DNA of 60,122 bases from Pseudomonas sp. (GTDB lineage Bacteria; Pseudomonadota; Gammaproteobacteria; Pseudomonadales; Pseudomonadaceae): assembly GCA_030656145.1 (NCBI GenBank), contig JAUSOF010000027.1, positions 1 to 60,122 on the forward strand. The letters are read 5' to 3'. The notes beneath the pieces are model-generated. The model was given only the letters and a program-made list of their open reading frames with translations, did not search any database and was not told the origin of the DNA. Below, piece after piece: positions 1 to 10,483 of this stretch; the first letter of the stretch is position 1, and every line of letters starts with the position of its first letter. The translations under genes and the position numbers were made by a program.

Positions 1-67
1 TCGCGGTCAGCGTACCAAGACCAACGCGCGTACCCGTAAGGGCCCGCGTAAGCCGATCCGCAAGTAA
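1..67 (+). CDS. rpsM: 30S ribosomal protein S13, 3' end only (partial)
   Basis: The window opens inside this gene. Reading from base 2, 21 codons precede the stop TAA at 65-67 and give a basic tail (GQRTKTNARTRKG then PRKPIRK) typical of the S13 C-terminus, which contacts 16S rRNA and tRNA in the 30S head. It lies 30 bp upstream of rpsK, as in the bacterial alpha operon (rpsM-rpsK-rpsD-rpoA-rplQ). The start lies outside the window. Confidence 0.93.
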   Translation, partial: RGQRTKTNARTRKGPRKPIRK

Positions 68-97
68 TCGCATTCGCGCATCGACAGGAATCTAGTC

Positions 98-487
98 ATG
101 GCAAAACCTGCTGCTCGTACTCGTAAGAAAGTCAAAAAGACAGTGGTTGATGGCATCGCCCACATCCACGCTTCCTTCAACAACACAATCGTGACCATTA
201 CTGACCGTCAGGGCAATGCTCTGTCTTGGGCTACCTCCGGTGGTTCAGGGTTCCGCGGCTCGCGTAAAAGCACCCCGTTCGCTGCCCAGGTGGCTGCTGA
301 ACGTGCTGGTCAAGCTGCGCTGGAATTCGGTCTGAAGAACCTCGACGTCAACGTCAAGGGTCCAGGTCCGGGTCGTGAGTCCGCTGTCCGTGCATTGAAC
401 GGCTGCGGTTACAAGATCGCCAGCATCACCGATGTGACACCCATCCCGCACAACGGATGCCGTCCTTCGAAGAAGCGTCGCGTGTAA
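98..487 (+). CDS. rpsK: 30S ribosomal protein S11
   Basis: The 129-aa product matches S11 in length and sequence: an N-terminal basic stretch, the core [21 protein letters not shown] (about residues 20-40), [13 protein letters not shown], and the C-terminal [17 protein letters not shown]11 binds 16S rRNA in the platform of the small subunit near S7 and S18. The ATG follows an AGGAA-like ribosome-binding site. The gene lies 17 bp before rpsD and is co-transcribed with it. Confidence 0.98.
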   Translation: MAKPAARTRKKVKKTVVDGIAHIHASFNNTIVTITDRQGNALSWATSGGSGFRGSRKSTPFAAQVAAERAGQAALEFGLKNLDVNVKGPGPGRESAVRALNGCGYKIASITDVTPIPHNGCRPSKKRRV

Positions 488-504
488 TCAGGAGACAGTG
501 AGAA

Positions 505-1125
505 ATGGCTCGTTACATTGGTCCCAAATGCAAACTGTCTCGTCGTGAAGGCACTGATCTTTTCCTGAAAAGTGGCGTACGCGCCCTGGAATCGAAGTGC
601 AACATCGAAGCAGCCCCAGGTATTCACGGTCAGCGCCGTGGCCGTCAGTCCGACTACGGCACCCAGCTGCGTGAAAAGCAAAAAGTTCGTCGTATCTACG
701 GTGTGCTTGAGCGTCAGTTCAGTGGTTATTACAAAGAAGCAGCCGGCAAGAAAGGCGCTACTGGTGAGAACTTGCTGCAACTGCTCGAGTGCCGTCTGGA
801 TAACGTGGTTTACCGCATGGGTTACGGTGCTACTCGCGCCGAATCCCGTCAGCTGGTTTCGCATAAAGCGATCAGCGTAAACGGTAAAACTGTAAACGTG
901 CCGTCCTACCAGGTTAAAGCTGGCGACGTCGTTGCAGTACGCGAGAAGTCGAAGAATCAGCTGCGCATTGTTCAGGCTCTTGAGCTGTGTGCCCAGCGTG
1001 GCCGCGTTGAATGGGTAGAAGTAGACATTGAGAAGAAGTCCGGCGTGTTTAAAGCCGTACCGGTTCGCAGTGATCTGTCCGCTGACATCAACGAAAGCCT
1101 GATTGTCGAGCTCTACTCCAAGTAA
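505..1125 (+). CDS. rpsD: 30S ribosomal protein S4
   Basis: The 206-aa product matches S4, the primary 16S rRNA-binding assembly protein. It begins [16 protein letters not shown] and carries the S4 RNA-binding domain around residues 95-160 ([19 protein letters not shown]). In enterobacteria S4 also represses its own operon at a pseudoknot upstream of rpsM; that site would lie outside this window. AGGAGA at about 490 precedes the ATG. It is the third gene of the alpha operon. Confidence 0.98.
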   Translation: MARYIGPKCKLSRREGTDLFLKSGVRALESKCNIEAAPGIHGQRRGRQSDYGTQLREKQKVRRIYGVLERQFSGYYKEAAGKKGATGENLLQLLECRLDNVVYRMGYGATRAESRQLVSHKAISVNGKTVNVPSYQVKAGDVVAVREKSKNQLRIVQALELCAQRGRVEWVEVDIEKKSGVFKAVPVRSDLSADINESLIVELYSK

Positions 1126-1147
1126 GGGCTAGAAAATAGGTGCATCC

Positions 1148-2149
1148 ATGCAGATTTCGGTAAATGAGTTCCTGACCCCCCGCCATATTGATGTGCAGGT
1201 GGTCAGTCCGACCCGCGCCAAGATTACGCTCGAGCCTCTCGAGCGTGGCTTTGGCCACACCTTGGGCAACGCGCTGCGCCGCATCCTGTTGTCCTCTATG
1301 CCTGGCTGTGCAGTAGTCGAGGCCGAGATTGACGGTGTGCTCCATGAGTACAGCGCAATTGAAGGTATTCAGGAAGATGTCATTGAAATCCTGCTTAACC
1401 TGAAAGGTCTGGCTATCAAGTTGCACGGTCGCGACGAAGTGACGCTGACTCTGGCGAAGAAGGGCTCGGGTGTAGTTACCGCTGCCGATATTCAGCTGGA
1501 TCATGATGTCGAAATCGTCAATGGCGACCACGTGATCGCCAACATGGCTTCCACTGGCGCGCTGAACATGAGGCTCACTGTAGCTCGTGGTCGCGGCTAT
1601 GAGCCGGCTGATGCTCGTCAGAGCGATGAAGATGAAAGCCGCAGCATTGGTCGCTTGCAGCTGGATGCTTCGTTCAGCCCGGTCCGCCGTGTGTCGTACG
1701 TGGTAGAGAACGCTCGTGTTGAGCAGCGGACTAACTTGGACAAGTTGGTTATTGACCTGGAGACCAACGGTACTCTGGATCCTGAAGAGGCTATTCGTCG
1801 TGCTGCAACCATTCTGCAACAGCAGTTGGCTGCATTCGTCGACCTCAAGGGTGATAGTGAGCCTGTTGTTATCGAGCAGGAAGACGAGATTGATCCGATC
1901 TTGTTGCGTCCGGTTGATGACCTGGAACTGACTGTACGTTCGGCTAACTGCCTCAAAGCAGAGAACATTTACTACATCGGCGACCTGATTCAGCGCACCG
2001 AAGTAGAATTGTTGAAAACGCCGAACCTGGGCAAGAAATCCCTGACTGAAATCAAGGACGTTCTGGCTTCCCGCGGTCTTTCCCTCGGTATGCGCCTCGA
2101 CAACTGGCCACCGGCTAGTCTGAAGAAAGACGATAAGGCTACTGCCTGA
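1148..2149 (+). CDS. rpoA: DNA-directed RNA polymerase subunit alpha
   Basis: The 333-aa product has the two-domain layout of alpha. The N-terminal dimerisation and assembly domain (about 1-230) contains [20 protein letters not shown]. After a linker, the C-terminal domain (about 250-333) has [20 protein letters not shown] and [13 protein letters not shown]. Arg264 is at the position of the UP-element-contacting Arg265 of E. coli. Its place between rpsD and rplQ is the standard one, and I see no unusual feature. Confidence 0.98.
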   Translation: MQISVNEFLTPRHIDVQVVSPTRAKITLEPLERGFGHTLGNALRRILLSSMPGCAVVEAEIDGVLHEYSAIEGIQEDVIEILLNLKGLAIKLHGRDEVTLTLAKKGSGVVTAADIQLDHDVEIVNGDHVIANMASTGALNMRLTVARGRGYEPADARQSDEDESRSIGRLQLDASFSPVRRVSYVVENARVEQRTNLDKLVIDLETNGTLDPEEAIRRAATILQQQLAAFVDLKGDSEPVVIEQEDEIDPILLRPVDDLELTVRSANCLKAENIYYIGDLIQRTEVELLKTPNLGKKSLTEIKDVLASRGLSLGMRLDNWPPASLKKDDKATA

Positions 2150-2191
2150 TCGTCATCATCACCGAACTTCAGTTTGGTAAGGAATTGAACC

Positions 2192-2578
2192 ATGCGTCAT
2201 CGTAAAAGTGGCCGTCACCTCAGCCGCACCAGCGCACACCGTAAGGCTATGTTCCAGAACATGGCGGTGTCGCTGTTCGAGCATGAGCTGATCAAAACTA
2301 CTCTGCCGAAAGCCAAAGAGCTGCGTCGCGTTGCCGAGCCGCTGATTACTCTGGCTAAAGAAGACAGTGTTGCTAACCGTCGCCTGGCCTTCGACCGTAC
2401 GCGTTCGAAAGCCATTGTCGGTAAGCTGTTTAACGACCTGGGCAAGCGTTATGCCACCCGTCAGGGCGGTTATCTGCGTATTCTCAAGTGTGGTTTCCGC
2501 ACTGGTGACAATGCTCCGATGGCTTATGTTGAGCTGGTTGACCGTCCGGTCGCTGGTGCAGCTGTAGACGCCGAGTAA
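2192..2578 (+). CDS. rplQ: 50S ribosomal protein L17
   Basis: The 128-aa product begins [20 protein letters not shown], the L17 signature, and continues through [17 protein letters not shown] near the C-terminus. L17 sits near the polypeptide exit tunnel of the 50S subunit. It is the last gene of the alpha operon: 15 bp after its stop lies a strong intrinsic terminator. AAGGAA precedes the ATG. Confidence 0.98.
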   Translation: MRHRKSGRHLSRTSAHRKAMFQNMAVSLFEHELIKTTLPKAKELRRVAEPLITLAKEDSVANRRLAFDRTRSKAIVGKLFNDLGKRYATRQGGYLRILKCGFRTGDNAPMAYVELVDRPVAGAAVDAE

Positions 2579-2592
2579 GTCGTAGGTTGTAG

Positions 2593-2621
2593 AAAAAACC
2601 GGGCCTTGGCCCGGTTTTTTT
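2593..2621 (+). terminator. Intrinsic terminator of the alpha ribosomal operon
   Basis: An A-tract is followed by CCGGGCC-TT-GGCCCGG and then seven T residues. The stem is G+C-rich and perfectly paired, flanked by A-run and T-run, so it can work in both directions. It lies directly after rplQ. Confidence 0.92.
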
Positions 2622-2670
2622 GTTTCTGCGATGAATGATATTCCGAACGTGTTGTTTGATATTGTGTGCG

Positions 2671-2682
2671 CGAGCCGGCTCG
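2671..2682. repeat. Perfect 12-bp palindrome upstream of the antiporter gene
   Basis: CGAGCCGGCTCG reads the same on both strands. It lies between the rplQ terminator and the antiporter start codon, about 60 bp upstream of the ATG. It could be an operator or leader hairpin, but no family is recognised, so it is recorded only as sequence structure. Confidence 0.4.
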
Positions 2683-2743
2683 GGTAAGGTTCAAGGGTCT
2701 TTGATCCCGCCGTCCTGCGGCCCCAATAAGAACAATTGCCATC

Positions 2744-4123
2744 ATGTCCGAACCTAGCGCTTTGAGTCTGATTCCTCCCGCTGTCGTATTGATCCTGGCT
2801 ATCTTCCTGCGACGTCCCATTCTTGCCCTGATTCTTGGCGCTGTATCCGGCCTATTGCTGCTATCGCCGGGTGAGTCGCTAAACAACTTCTCCGAAATTT
2901 CCCTCAGGGTGATGCAGGATGAAACCATTGGTTGGTTAATTCTGGTCTGCGGTAGTTTCGGTGCGTTGATCGCGCTACTGGTCCGCACTGGTGGTGCCCT
3001 GGCTTTCGGCCGTGCGGCATTGAAGCTGGCAAAGGGCCGGCGCTCCTCGCTGCTGATGACCGTTGCTCTCGGGGTGGTGATCTTCGTTGATGACTACCTT
3101 AATGCCCTGACGGTCGGCGAAACCATGAAGCGGGTTACTGATCGCTTCAAGATCTCCCGCGAGATGCTCGCCTATGTGGTGGACTCCACTGCGGCACCTA
3201 TCTGTGTGCTGGTACCGCTGTCGACCTGGGCCGTGTTCTTTGGCGGCCTGCTGGAGAGCAACGATATCGCCGCCACCGGCCAGGGCATCAGTGTTTATAT
3301 CCAGGCCATTCCCTACATGCTCTACGCCTGGTTCGCGGTGATTCTGGTGGTGCTGGTTGCCGCCGGTGTGGTGCCGGCGATTGGTCCCATGCGCAAGGCC
3401 GAGATGCTTGCGCGTCACGGTTCGGCTGGCGCTATGCATGTGGGCGAGGTCGGTCCCGAGCATAACTACTCGATGAAATCCCTGGAGGATGAATTTGAGG
3501 GGGCGGACAAGGAAGGCGGCAAGCTGTACAACTTCCTGGTGCCGCTGCTGATGCTGATCGGCTTTACCGTCTATTTTGATATTGATGTGTGGATGGGCAT
3601 GCTGGCCACCCTGGCGATCACCGTGCCTTTCTACATGTTGCAGCGCTTGATGCCCTTGTCCGAAATGCTCGATCAGATGGTGGATGGGGTCAAGACCATG
3701 CTGCCGGCCATTGGTATTGTGGTTGCAGCGTTTATCTTCAAGGATGTGTGCGACCAGTTGATGCTGCCACAGTATGTGGTGGAGTCGCTCAAGCCCTATA
3801 TGAGCCCGCAGATGCTACCGGCCATGGTCTTCCTGGCTATGGCGGTGTTGGCCTTCGCTACGGGCTCGTCCTGGGGTATTTTTGCCGTGACTATTCCGAT
3901 AGTCATGCCGTTGGCTTATGCCCTGCAGGCGGATATTCCCTTGACCATAGGTGCTTTGCTATCGGCGTCTGCCTTCGGCAGTCAGGCTTGTTTCTATAGT
4001 GATTCCACCGTGCTGGCGGCCCAGGGGTCGGGCTGCAACTTGATCAGTCATGCCCTGACGCAGTTGCCCTATACCTTGATCGCAGCAGGTCTGGCTTTTG
4101 TCGGATTTATCCTGATCGCTTAA
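2744..4123 (+). CDS. Na+/H+ antiporter, NhaC family
   Basis: A 459-aa polytopic inner-membrane protein with about a dozen hydrophobic segments. The motif FVDDYLNALTVGETM (about residues 113-127) and SSWGIFAVTIPIVMPLA (about 372-388) are characteristic of the NhaC/IT-superfamily antiporters, which exchange cytoplasmic Na+ (or organic substrates in some branches) for H+. The soluble loop near 220-265 is rich in charged residues. No strong Shine-Dalgarno sequence is visible. It is a single gene between two terminators, sitting where the alpha-operon block meets the tolC-thiC block. The exact substrate cannot be read from sequence. Confidence 0.85.
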   Translation: MSEPSALSLIPPAVVLILAIFLRRPILALILGAVSGLLLLSPGESLNNFSEISLRVMQDETIGWLILVCGSFGALIALLVRTGGALAFGRAALKLAKGRRSSLLMTVALGVVIFVDDYLNALTVGETMKRVTDRFKISREMLAYVVDSTAAPICVLVPLSTWAVFFGGLLESNDIAATGQGISVYIQAIPYMLYAWFAVILVVLVAAGVVPAIGPMRKAEMLARHGSAGAMHVGEVGPEHNYSMKSLEDEFEGADKEGGKLYNFLVPLLMLIGFTVYFDIDVWMGMLATLAITVPFYMLQRLMPLSEMLDQMVDGVKTMLPAIGIVVAAFIFKDVCDQLMLPQYVVESLKPYMSPQMLPAMVFLAMAVLAFATGSSWGIFAVTIPIVMPLAYALQADIPLTIGALLSASAFGSQACFYSDSTVLAAQGSGCNLISHALTQLPYTLIAAGLAFVGFILIA

Positions 4124-4293
4124 GCATCAGGCGTTTGCTGTAAATATGCCTGCGCCATCGCCAGCAGACGTTTGGTCGATGGTGCGCTTCGGTACCCGGG
4201 CTGGACTCCAGCACCCTGCAAGCGCCCATTCGCTGCATATGGCGTGTATCTTTACGCCGCTGTCTGTATGGGCAGTAGGTTCTGACCCTAAAA

Positions 4294-4324
4294 GCAAACG
4301 CCCCGAGCCAGTCGGGGCGTTTGC
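4294..4324. terminator. Intrinsic terminator between convergent antiporter and tolC genes
   Basis: GCAAACGCCCCGA at 4294-4306 pairs perfectly with TCGGGGCGTTTGC at 4312-4324 around a 5-nt loop. The A-rich left flank and T-containing right arm suit termination from either side, so it can serve both the antiporter gene and tolC. Confidence 0.85.
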
Positions 4325-4387
4325 GTTTCAGCGCCAGCGAAAGCGCGAGCCAAGCCGCGGTCGGCTGCCGAGATTAAATGTGAGCCG

Positions 4388-4456
4388 GTCAGCGTGGGCT
4401 GCTTAGGTAAGCGACTCAGCGTGAGTCGCTCAATGTGAGCCACTCAATGCGGGCCG
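4388..4456. repeat. Imperfect 14-bp tandem repeat downstream of tolC
   Basis: Five consecutive units, four of 14 nt and one of 13 nt, follow the pattern CTCArYGTGrGyCr: GTCAGCGTGGGCTG, CTTAGGTAAGCGA, CTCAGCGTGAGTCG, CTCAATGTGAGCCA and CTCAATGCGGGCCG. The array abuts the tolC stop codon (4458-4460), so in tolC orientation it is the immediate 3' untranslated region. The best-conserved units are the three nearest tolC, which suggests slippage-type growth. Confidence 0.7.
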
Positions 4457-4457
4457 T

Positions 4458-5891
4458 TCAATAATCCAAATTACCGCGTAACTGGGCTTCGGCAGCCTTG
4501 GCCAGGTCGGGCGGCAGGAAGTCACGATCCGGGTCATAGTCGGACTTGAGGTATTGCTCAAGTGCCTGCAGATCCGCTGGGCTCAGGGTGCCGGCCACTT
4601 GCTTGAGTCGCAGGTTGTTGAGGATGTAATCGTAACGCGCGAAGTTATAGGTGCGTACCGAGTTGTACAGTTGGCGTTGCGCATCGAGGACGTCGACGAT
4701 GTTGCGGGTGCCGACCTGGTAGCCGATTTCCGTTGCTTCGAGTGCGCTCTGGTTAGAGATGATCGACTGCTTGCGCGCCTGTACGGTTTCGACATCGGTG
4801 TTCACTGCACGATGCAGGTCGCGGGTGTTCTGTACCACTTGGCGGCGCAGGCTTTCGCGCAGTTGCTCGCTCTGGTTCACGCGTTGATAGGCTTCGCGCA
4901 CTTGCGAGCTGGTGAGGCCGCCGCTGTACAGCGGGATATTCAGTTGCAGGCCGATCGAGCGCTGCTCGACATCGCCACTGAATGTTGAAGCGCCGCTATT
5001 GCTGAAGCCAAGGCTGTCGTTGTCACCTTTCTGGTAACTGGCCACTGCGTCCAGAGTCGGGGCGTGCCCGGATTTACGCTGGCGCAAGGTTTCTTCGGCC
5101 GCGTTAACCGCGTAATTGCTGGCTTGCAGATTGAGATTCTGCGCAGCGGCGGTGTCCACCCAGGCTTTGGCATCATTGGGTGTTGGCGGGAGGATCGGCA
5201 GGCTGTGCTCAATGCCTTCGAGCGCGGGGTGCTCGCGGTTGGTCAGGGTGATCAGGGCTTGAAAAGCATCTTCGACCTGGCGGTTGGCGAGGATCCGGTT
5301 GGCTCGTGCGGTATCGAAGCCGGCCTGGGCTTCGAGTACGTCAGTTCTGTCCGACAAGCCGACATCGAAACGTTCGTTGGCTTGGTCGAGTTGGCGTTTG
5401 AAGGCGGCCTCTTCGGCCTTGGTCGAGGCCAGGGTGTCTTGGGCTCTTAGCACGGCAAAGTAGGTTTCAGCGCTCTGCAGAATCAGGGTCTGTTCGATGG
5501 CTGACAGCTCCAGTGCTGCTTGCTCACTACTGGCTTCGGCAGCCTGTAACTGAAACCAGCGGTCGGCGCGGAACAGTGGCTGGCTGAGGTTGGTCTGATA
5601 CACCGTACCGCTGCGCGAGGTGGTGTTGGCTGGTGAGTCGATCTGGGTGCGGCTGTCGCTCAAATTGGCACCGGCCGAGAGGTTGGGCAGCAAGCCTGAA
5701 CGCGCCTGGGGTACGACTTCGCGGCGGGCCTGGTAGTCGGCACGTGCGGCCGCGAGGTCCGCGTTGTTGTTGGCGGCTTCCTGGTAGACCGTGACGAGGT
5801 CGGTTTTGGTGGCCGGAGGGGTCTGTTCTGCCCAGGCCAGGCCGGCGGAAGCGGCGGTCACAGCAAGCGTCAGGGAGAGTCTGCGCAACAT
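4458..5891 (-). CDS. tolC: TolC-family outer-membrane efflux/secretion channel (OpmH-like)
   Basis: A 477-aa protein with a cleavable signal peptide (about 1-21, ending AWA) and the two tandem outer-membrane-efflux repeats of TolC: alpha-helical barrel segments rich in Gln/Ala/Glu and beta-strand segments such as TNLSQPLFRADRWFQLQAAE and LQLNIPLYSGGLTSSQVREA. Channels of this type form the outer-membrane exit of RND efflux pumps and type I secretion systems. In pseudomonads the tolC-like gene beside thiC is opmH. It is divergent from thiC with about 220 bp between its start codon and the riboswitch, so it has its own promoter there. Confidence 0.93.
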   Translation of the reverse strand: MLRRLSLTLAVTAASAGLAWAEQTPPATKTDLVTVYQEAANNNADLAAARADYQARREVVPQARSGLLPNLSAGANLSDSRTQIDSPANTTSRSGTVYQTNLSQPLFRADRWFQLQAAEASSEQAALELSAIEQTLILQSAETYFAVLRAQDTLASTKAEEAAFKRQLDQANERFDVGLSDRTDVLEAQAGFDTARANRILANRQVEDAFQALITLTNREHPALEGIEHSLPILPPTPNDAKAWVDTAAAQNLNLQASNYAVNAAEETLRQRKSGHAPTLDAVASYQKGDNDSLGFSNSGASTFSGDVEQRSIGLQLNIPLYSGGLTSSQVREAYQRVNQSEQLRESLRRQVVQNTRDLHRAVNTDVETVQARKQSIISNQSALEATEIGYQVGTRNIVDVLDAQRQLYNSVRTYNFARYDYILNNLRLKQVAGTLSPADLQALEQYLKSDYDPDRDFLPPDLAKAAEAQLRGNLDY

Positions 5892-6077
5892 TGGGGGAGA
5901 TCCTGAGTTTGGCGGTAATCGGCAAGGCTAAGCGGGGCTGCCGAGAGGGTCAAGGCATGCTTATTAAGCATTCAGTGTAGTTTGCTACAAGCCATGTGAC
6001 CTATGCGCAACAATTTGTTGTGCTGGTCTGGTTTCGTCATTAATCGACGTGCGGGTCATGCTTTTTTGACTCGGTGG

Positions 6078-6107
6078 TTGGTTTTATCGCGGTGTCTTGA
6101 TTAGACT
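6078..6107 (+). promoter_or_regulatory. Possible sigma-70 promoter for the thiC transcript
   Basis: TTGGTT at 6078-6083 and TAGACT at 6102-6107 are 18 bp apart. Initiation about 7 nt downstream would begin transcription right at the 5' edge of the TPP riboswitch. Both boxes match the consensus only partly, so the position of the riboswitch is the main support. Confidence 0.35.
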
Positions 6108-6114
6108 GGTCAGG

Positions 6115-8214
<2,100 letters not shown>

Positions 8215-8227
8215 TTCGTTGCCAGAC

Positions 8228-8247
8228 GCCAGGAGCTTGCTCCTGGC
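8228..8247 (+). repeat. Perfect hairpin between thiC and cytX
   Basis: GCCAGGAGC-TT-GCTCCTGGC forms a 9-bp perfect stem 13 nt after the thiC stop. No T-run follows, so it is more like an RNA-stabilising or processing hairpin, or a weak attenuator, than a full terminator. It also argues against the TTG at 8219 as the transporter start. Confidence 0.6.
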
Positions 8248-8281
8248 ATTACCTATTCAGTTGTTTGAGACCTTGTTTATC

Positions 8282-9571
8282 GTGAACTCCCCAACCAGTT
8301 ATTCACCGCATTTGCCGGTGTCAATCGGGCAGCGCGTGTTTGGCGCGCGCGATATGTTTTCCCTGTGGTTTTCTCTGGGGATCGGCCTGATGGTGCTGCA
8401 GCTTGGTGCCTTGCTGGCGCCGGGCTTGGGCATGAGCGGGGCACTGCTGGCGATTGCCTGTGGTACGGCTGTCGGGGTGTTGTTGTTGGGTTCGGTCGCG
8501 GTGATTGGCACCGATACCGGACTGTCGTCCATGGCAGCGCTGAGGCTCAGCCTGGGCAGCAAGGGGGTGGTGGTGCCCGCCTTGCTCAATCTTTTGCAAC
8601 TGGTCGGCTGGGGCGCATTCGAGATCATCGTCATGCGCGATGCCGCCAGTGTGTTGGCAGTGCGGGCCTTCGGCGAAGGCAGCCTGTGGAACAGTCCGGG
8701 TCTGTGGACCCTGTTTTTTGGTGGTCTGGCAACCCTGCTAGCGGTGGCTGGCCCACTGACCTTCGTGCGTCGAATTTTGCGTAAGTGGGGTATCTGGCTG
8801 CTGCTCGGTGCCTGCCTCTGGTTGACCTGGAACCTGTTCGATAAGGCCGATCTCGCGGCATTGTGGGCGCGCGCTGGCGACGGCTCAATGCCGTTCGCTC
8901 TGGGCTTCGATATCGCGATTGCCATGCCGCTGTCCTGGCTGCCACTGATCGCCGACTACTCGCGTTTCGGCAAGGCGGCCGGTCGGGTGTTCGGTGGCGC
9001 CGCCCTGGGGTTTTTCGTCGGTAACTTCTGGCTGATGAGCCTGGGCGTGGCTTACACCCTGGCCTTTGCTGCCAGCGGCGAGGTCAACGCTCTATTGCTG
9101 GCCTTGGCGGGTGCCGGCTTGGGGATTCCGCTGCTGCTGATCCTGCTTGATGAGTCGGAAAACGCCTTTGCCGACATTCATTCGGCGGCAGTCTCGGTTG
9201 GTATTTTGCTGCCGTTCAAGGTCGCGCTGCTGGCGCTGGTCATCGGTGCGCTGTGCACCCTGATCGCCTGGTTTGCGCCGCTGGCCGAGTACCAGAACTT
9301 CCTGTTGCTGATCGGCTCGGTGTTCGCTCCGCTATTCGGTGTGGTGCTGGTCGATCACTTCATCTTGCGCCGCCGCCGTGCGGACCTGGCGCCGCGCGTG
9401 GCGTTGCGCTGGGATACACTGCTGGCCTGGGCTTGCGGCGCCATCATCTACCATCTGTTGGCGAATTTCTGGCCGGAGATCGGCGCGACCCTGCCGGCCC
9501 TGTTGCTGGCCGGCGCGCTGCAGTTGCTCTTCGGCGCCTTCAGTCGCGGGCGGGTACGTATTGCGGTTTGA
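8282..9571 (+). CDS. cytX: Putative hydroxymethylpyrimidine transporter CytX (NCS1 family)
   Basis: A 429-aa inner-membrane protein with about 12 hydrophobic segments and an NCS1-like pattern: SIGQRVFGARDMFSLWFSLGIG near the N-terminus, then LQLVGWGAFEIIVMRDAASV and SWLPLIADYSRFGK. CytX-type permeases import thiamine pyrimidine precursors, which fits its position directly after riboswitch-controlled thiC; import would feed the same pathway as ThiC. I chose GTG 8282 (NSPTSYSPHLPVSIG follows); the frame extends to TTG 8219, but that would translate through the hairpin at 8228-8247. Substrate assignment is from family and context. Confidence 0.8.
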   Translation: MNSPTSYSPHLPVSIGQRVFGARDMFSLWFSLGIGLMVLQLGALLAPGLGMSGALLAIACGTAVGVLLLGSVAVIGTDTGLSSMAALRLSLGSKGVVVPALLNLLQLVGWGAFEIIVMRDAASVLAVRAFGEGSLWNSPGLWTLFFGGLATLLAVAGPLTFVRRILRKWGIWLLLGACLWLTWNLFDKADLAALWARAGDGSMPFALGFDIAIAMPLSWLPLIADYSRFGKAAGRVFGGAALGFFVGNFWLMSLGVAYTLAFAASGEVNALLLALAGAGLGIPLLLILLDESENAFADIHSAAVSVGILLPFKVALLALVIGALCTLIAWFAPLAEYQNFLLLIGSVFAPLFGVVLVDHFILRRRRADLAPRVALRWDTLLAWACGAIIYHLLANFWPEIGATLPALLLAGALQLLFGAFSRGRVRIAV

Positions 9572-10280
9572 GAATGCCCCTGAGTCGACTGTACGCAATC
9601 GTCAGCTGCGGATGTCCGCTGGAGTAGGGCGCAATACTGTAGACGTTGTATTTCAGCAGCACGGCGGCTTGGCCTAGGGCGATGTTATCGGTGCGCTCGA
9701 ACGGCCAACTGCTGACGAACTCGGGGTTTTGATCCAGCTGGTTGGCTACCAGCCAGCTCGTATGGGCTTGCTCGGCAAGTTTCCAGAATGCGGCTGCCTG
9801 GCCGGGGAGCAGCATGTCTTGCAGGCTGAGCACTTTTTCCAGCGAGCGGTCGTAGTTGATGAAACCGCGGCCCGGCATGCCATGCGCCCCACCGGTGGAC
9901 AAGTAGCTGGAAAACTCGACGATCACCAGTTGCTCATGTTGTTCGCGCACCTTGGCTTGCAGGTAGGTGTGCCAGCCGCGCTTGGCGCTGTGCAGGAAGT
10001 CCTGTTCATAAGATTTCAGCGAGGCGGGCACAGGCGTGTCCGGTGAGTCGTTGGTCATCTGCAGCAGGCGCTGTTCGATCAAGGCGTTGAGCCGCGGTTG
10101 GTCGGGGAAAATCAGCGTATCGATATTCACCAATGGGCAGGCATCCCCCGCGCAGCCGGGTTGAATACTCTCCCAGGCGACACGTTGTACCGGCAGCGCG
10201 CTATGGCCAGGCAGCAGGTTCTGGCAGGCGCTAAGAAGCAGGCCAAGGCTGACTATGACGATTTTTCTATGTGGGGACAT
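9540..10280 (-). CDS. Putative lipoprotein, RsiV/DUF3298-like
   Basis: The 246-aa product from ATG 10280 begins MSPHRKIVIVSLGLLLSAC: a short signal sequence with lipobox LSAC, Cys19 being the expected lipidation site. The rest is globular, with YLSTGGAHGMPGRGFINYDRS and SLQDMLLPGQAAAFWKLAE, resembling the DUF3298 / RsiV extracellular domain. That domain binds lysozyme in Bacillus RsiV; no such role can be claimed here. Its last 32 bp overlap the convergent cytX gene. A longer upstream frame would put 35 odd residues before the signal peptide and is rejected. Confidence 0.75.
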   Translation of the reverse strand: MSPHRKIVIVSLGLLLSACQNLLPGHSALPVQRVAWESIQPGCAGDACPLVNIDTLIFPDQPRLNALIEQRLLQMTNDSPDTPVPASLKSYEQDFLHSAKRGWHTYLQAKVREQHEQLVIVEFSSYLSTGGAHGMPGRGFINYDRSLEKVLSLQDMLLPGQAAAFWKLAEQAHTSWLVANQLDQNPEFVSSWPFERTDNIALGQAAVLLKYNVYSIAPYSSGHPQLTIAYSRLRGILKPQYVPARD

Positions 10281-10331
10281 TGAGGTCTGGGCTCGGCGGG
10301 GAGAATGTGGGGGTGGCTGGGTTCGACTGTC

Positions 10332-10385
10332 GGCTACCCCAGTAGTTCGCCGGGTAGCCAGTGCAGCAATGCAGCAATGCTGCAT
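10332..10385. repeat. Two adjacent inverted repeats in the lipoprotein/nudF divergent spacer
   Basis: GGCTACCC at 10332-10339 pairs with GGGTAGCC at 10352-10359 (12-nt loop), and ATGCAGC at 10369-10375 pairs with GCTGCAT at 10379-10385 (3-nt loop). Both are perfect and lie between divergent genes, so they could be operator sites or 5' leader hairpins of the lipoprotein mRNA. No known motif is recognised. Confidence 0.5.
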
Positions 10386-10483
10386 GATCCCAGTCAGCGC
10401 CTAATCTGCAAAGAGGCTGCGCAAGGCGGTATGCCGCGGTAGGATGCGCGAAAGCCTAGATTATCGGATTAAGTGAGACGTGG

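Larger units (their letters stand above)
4124..4457. other. Spacer between antiporter gene and tolC: hairpin, terminator, short tandem repeat
   Basis: This gene-free stretch separates two convergent genes. It holds an imperfect hairpin at 4152-4185 (GCGCCATCGCCA pairing with TGG-T-CGATGGTGC, one bulge and one G-U pair), an intrinsic terminator at 4294-4324 and a roughly 14-bp tandem repeat at 4388-4456. The open frame that spans it (4146-4406) runs through the terminator and resembles no protein I know. Confidence 0.7.

Noticed and set aside
4146..4406. 86-codon frame in the antiporter-tolC spacer
   Set aside because: It spans an intrinsic terminator and part of a tandem repeat and has no recognisable features.
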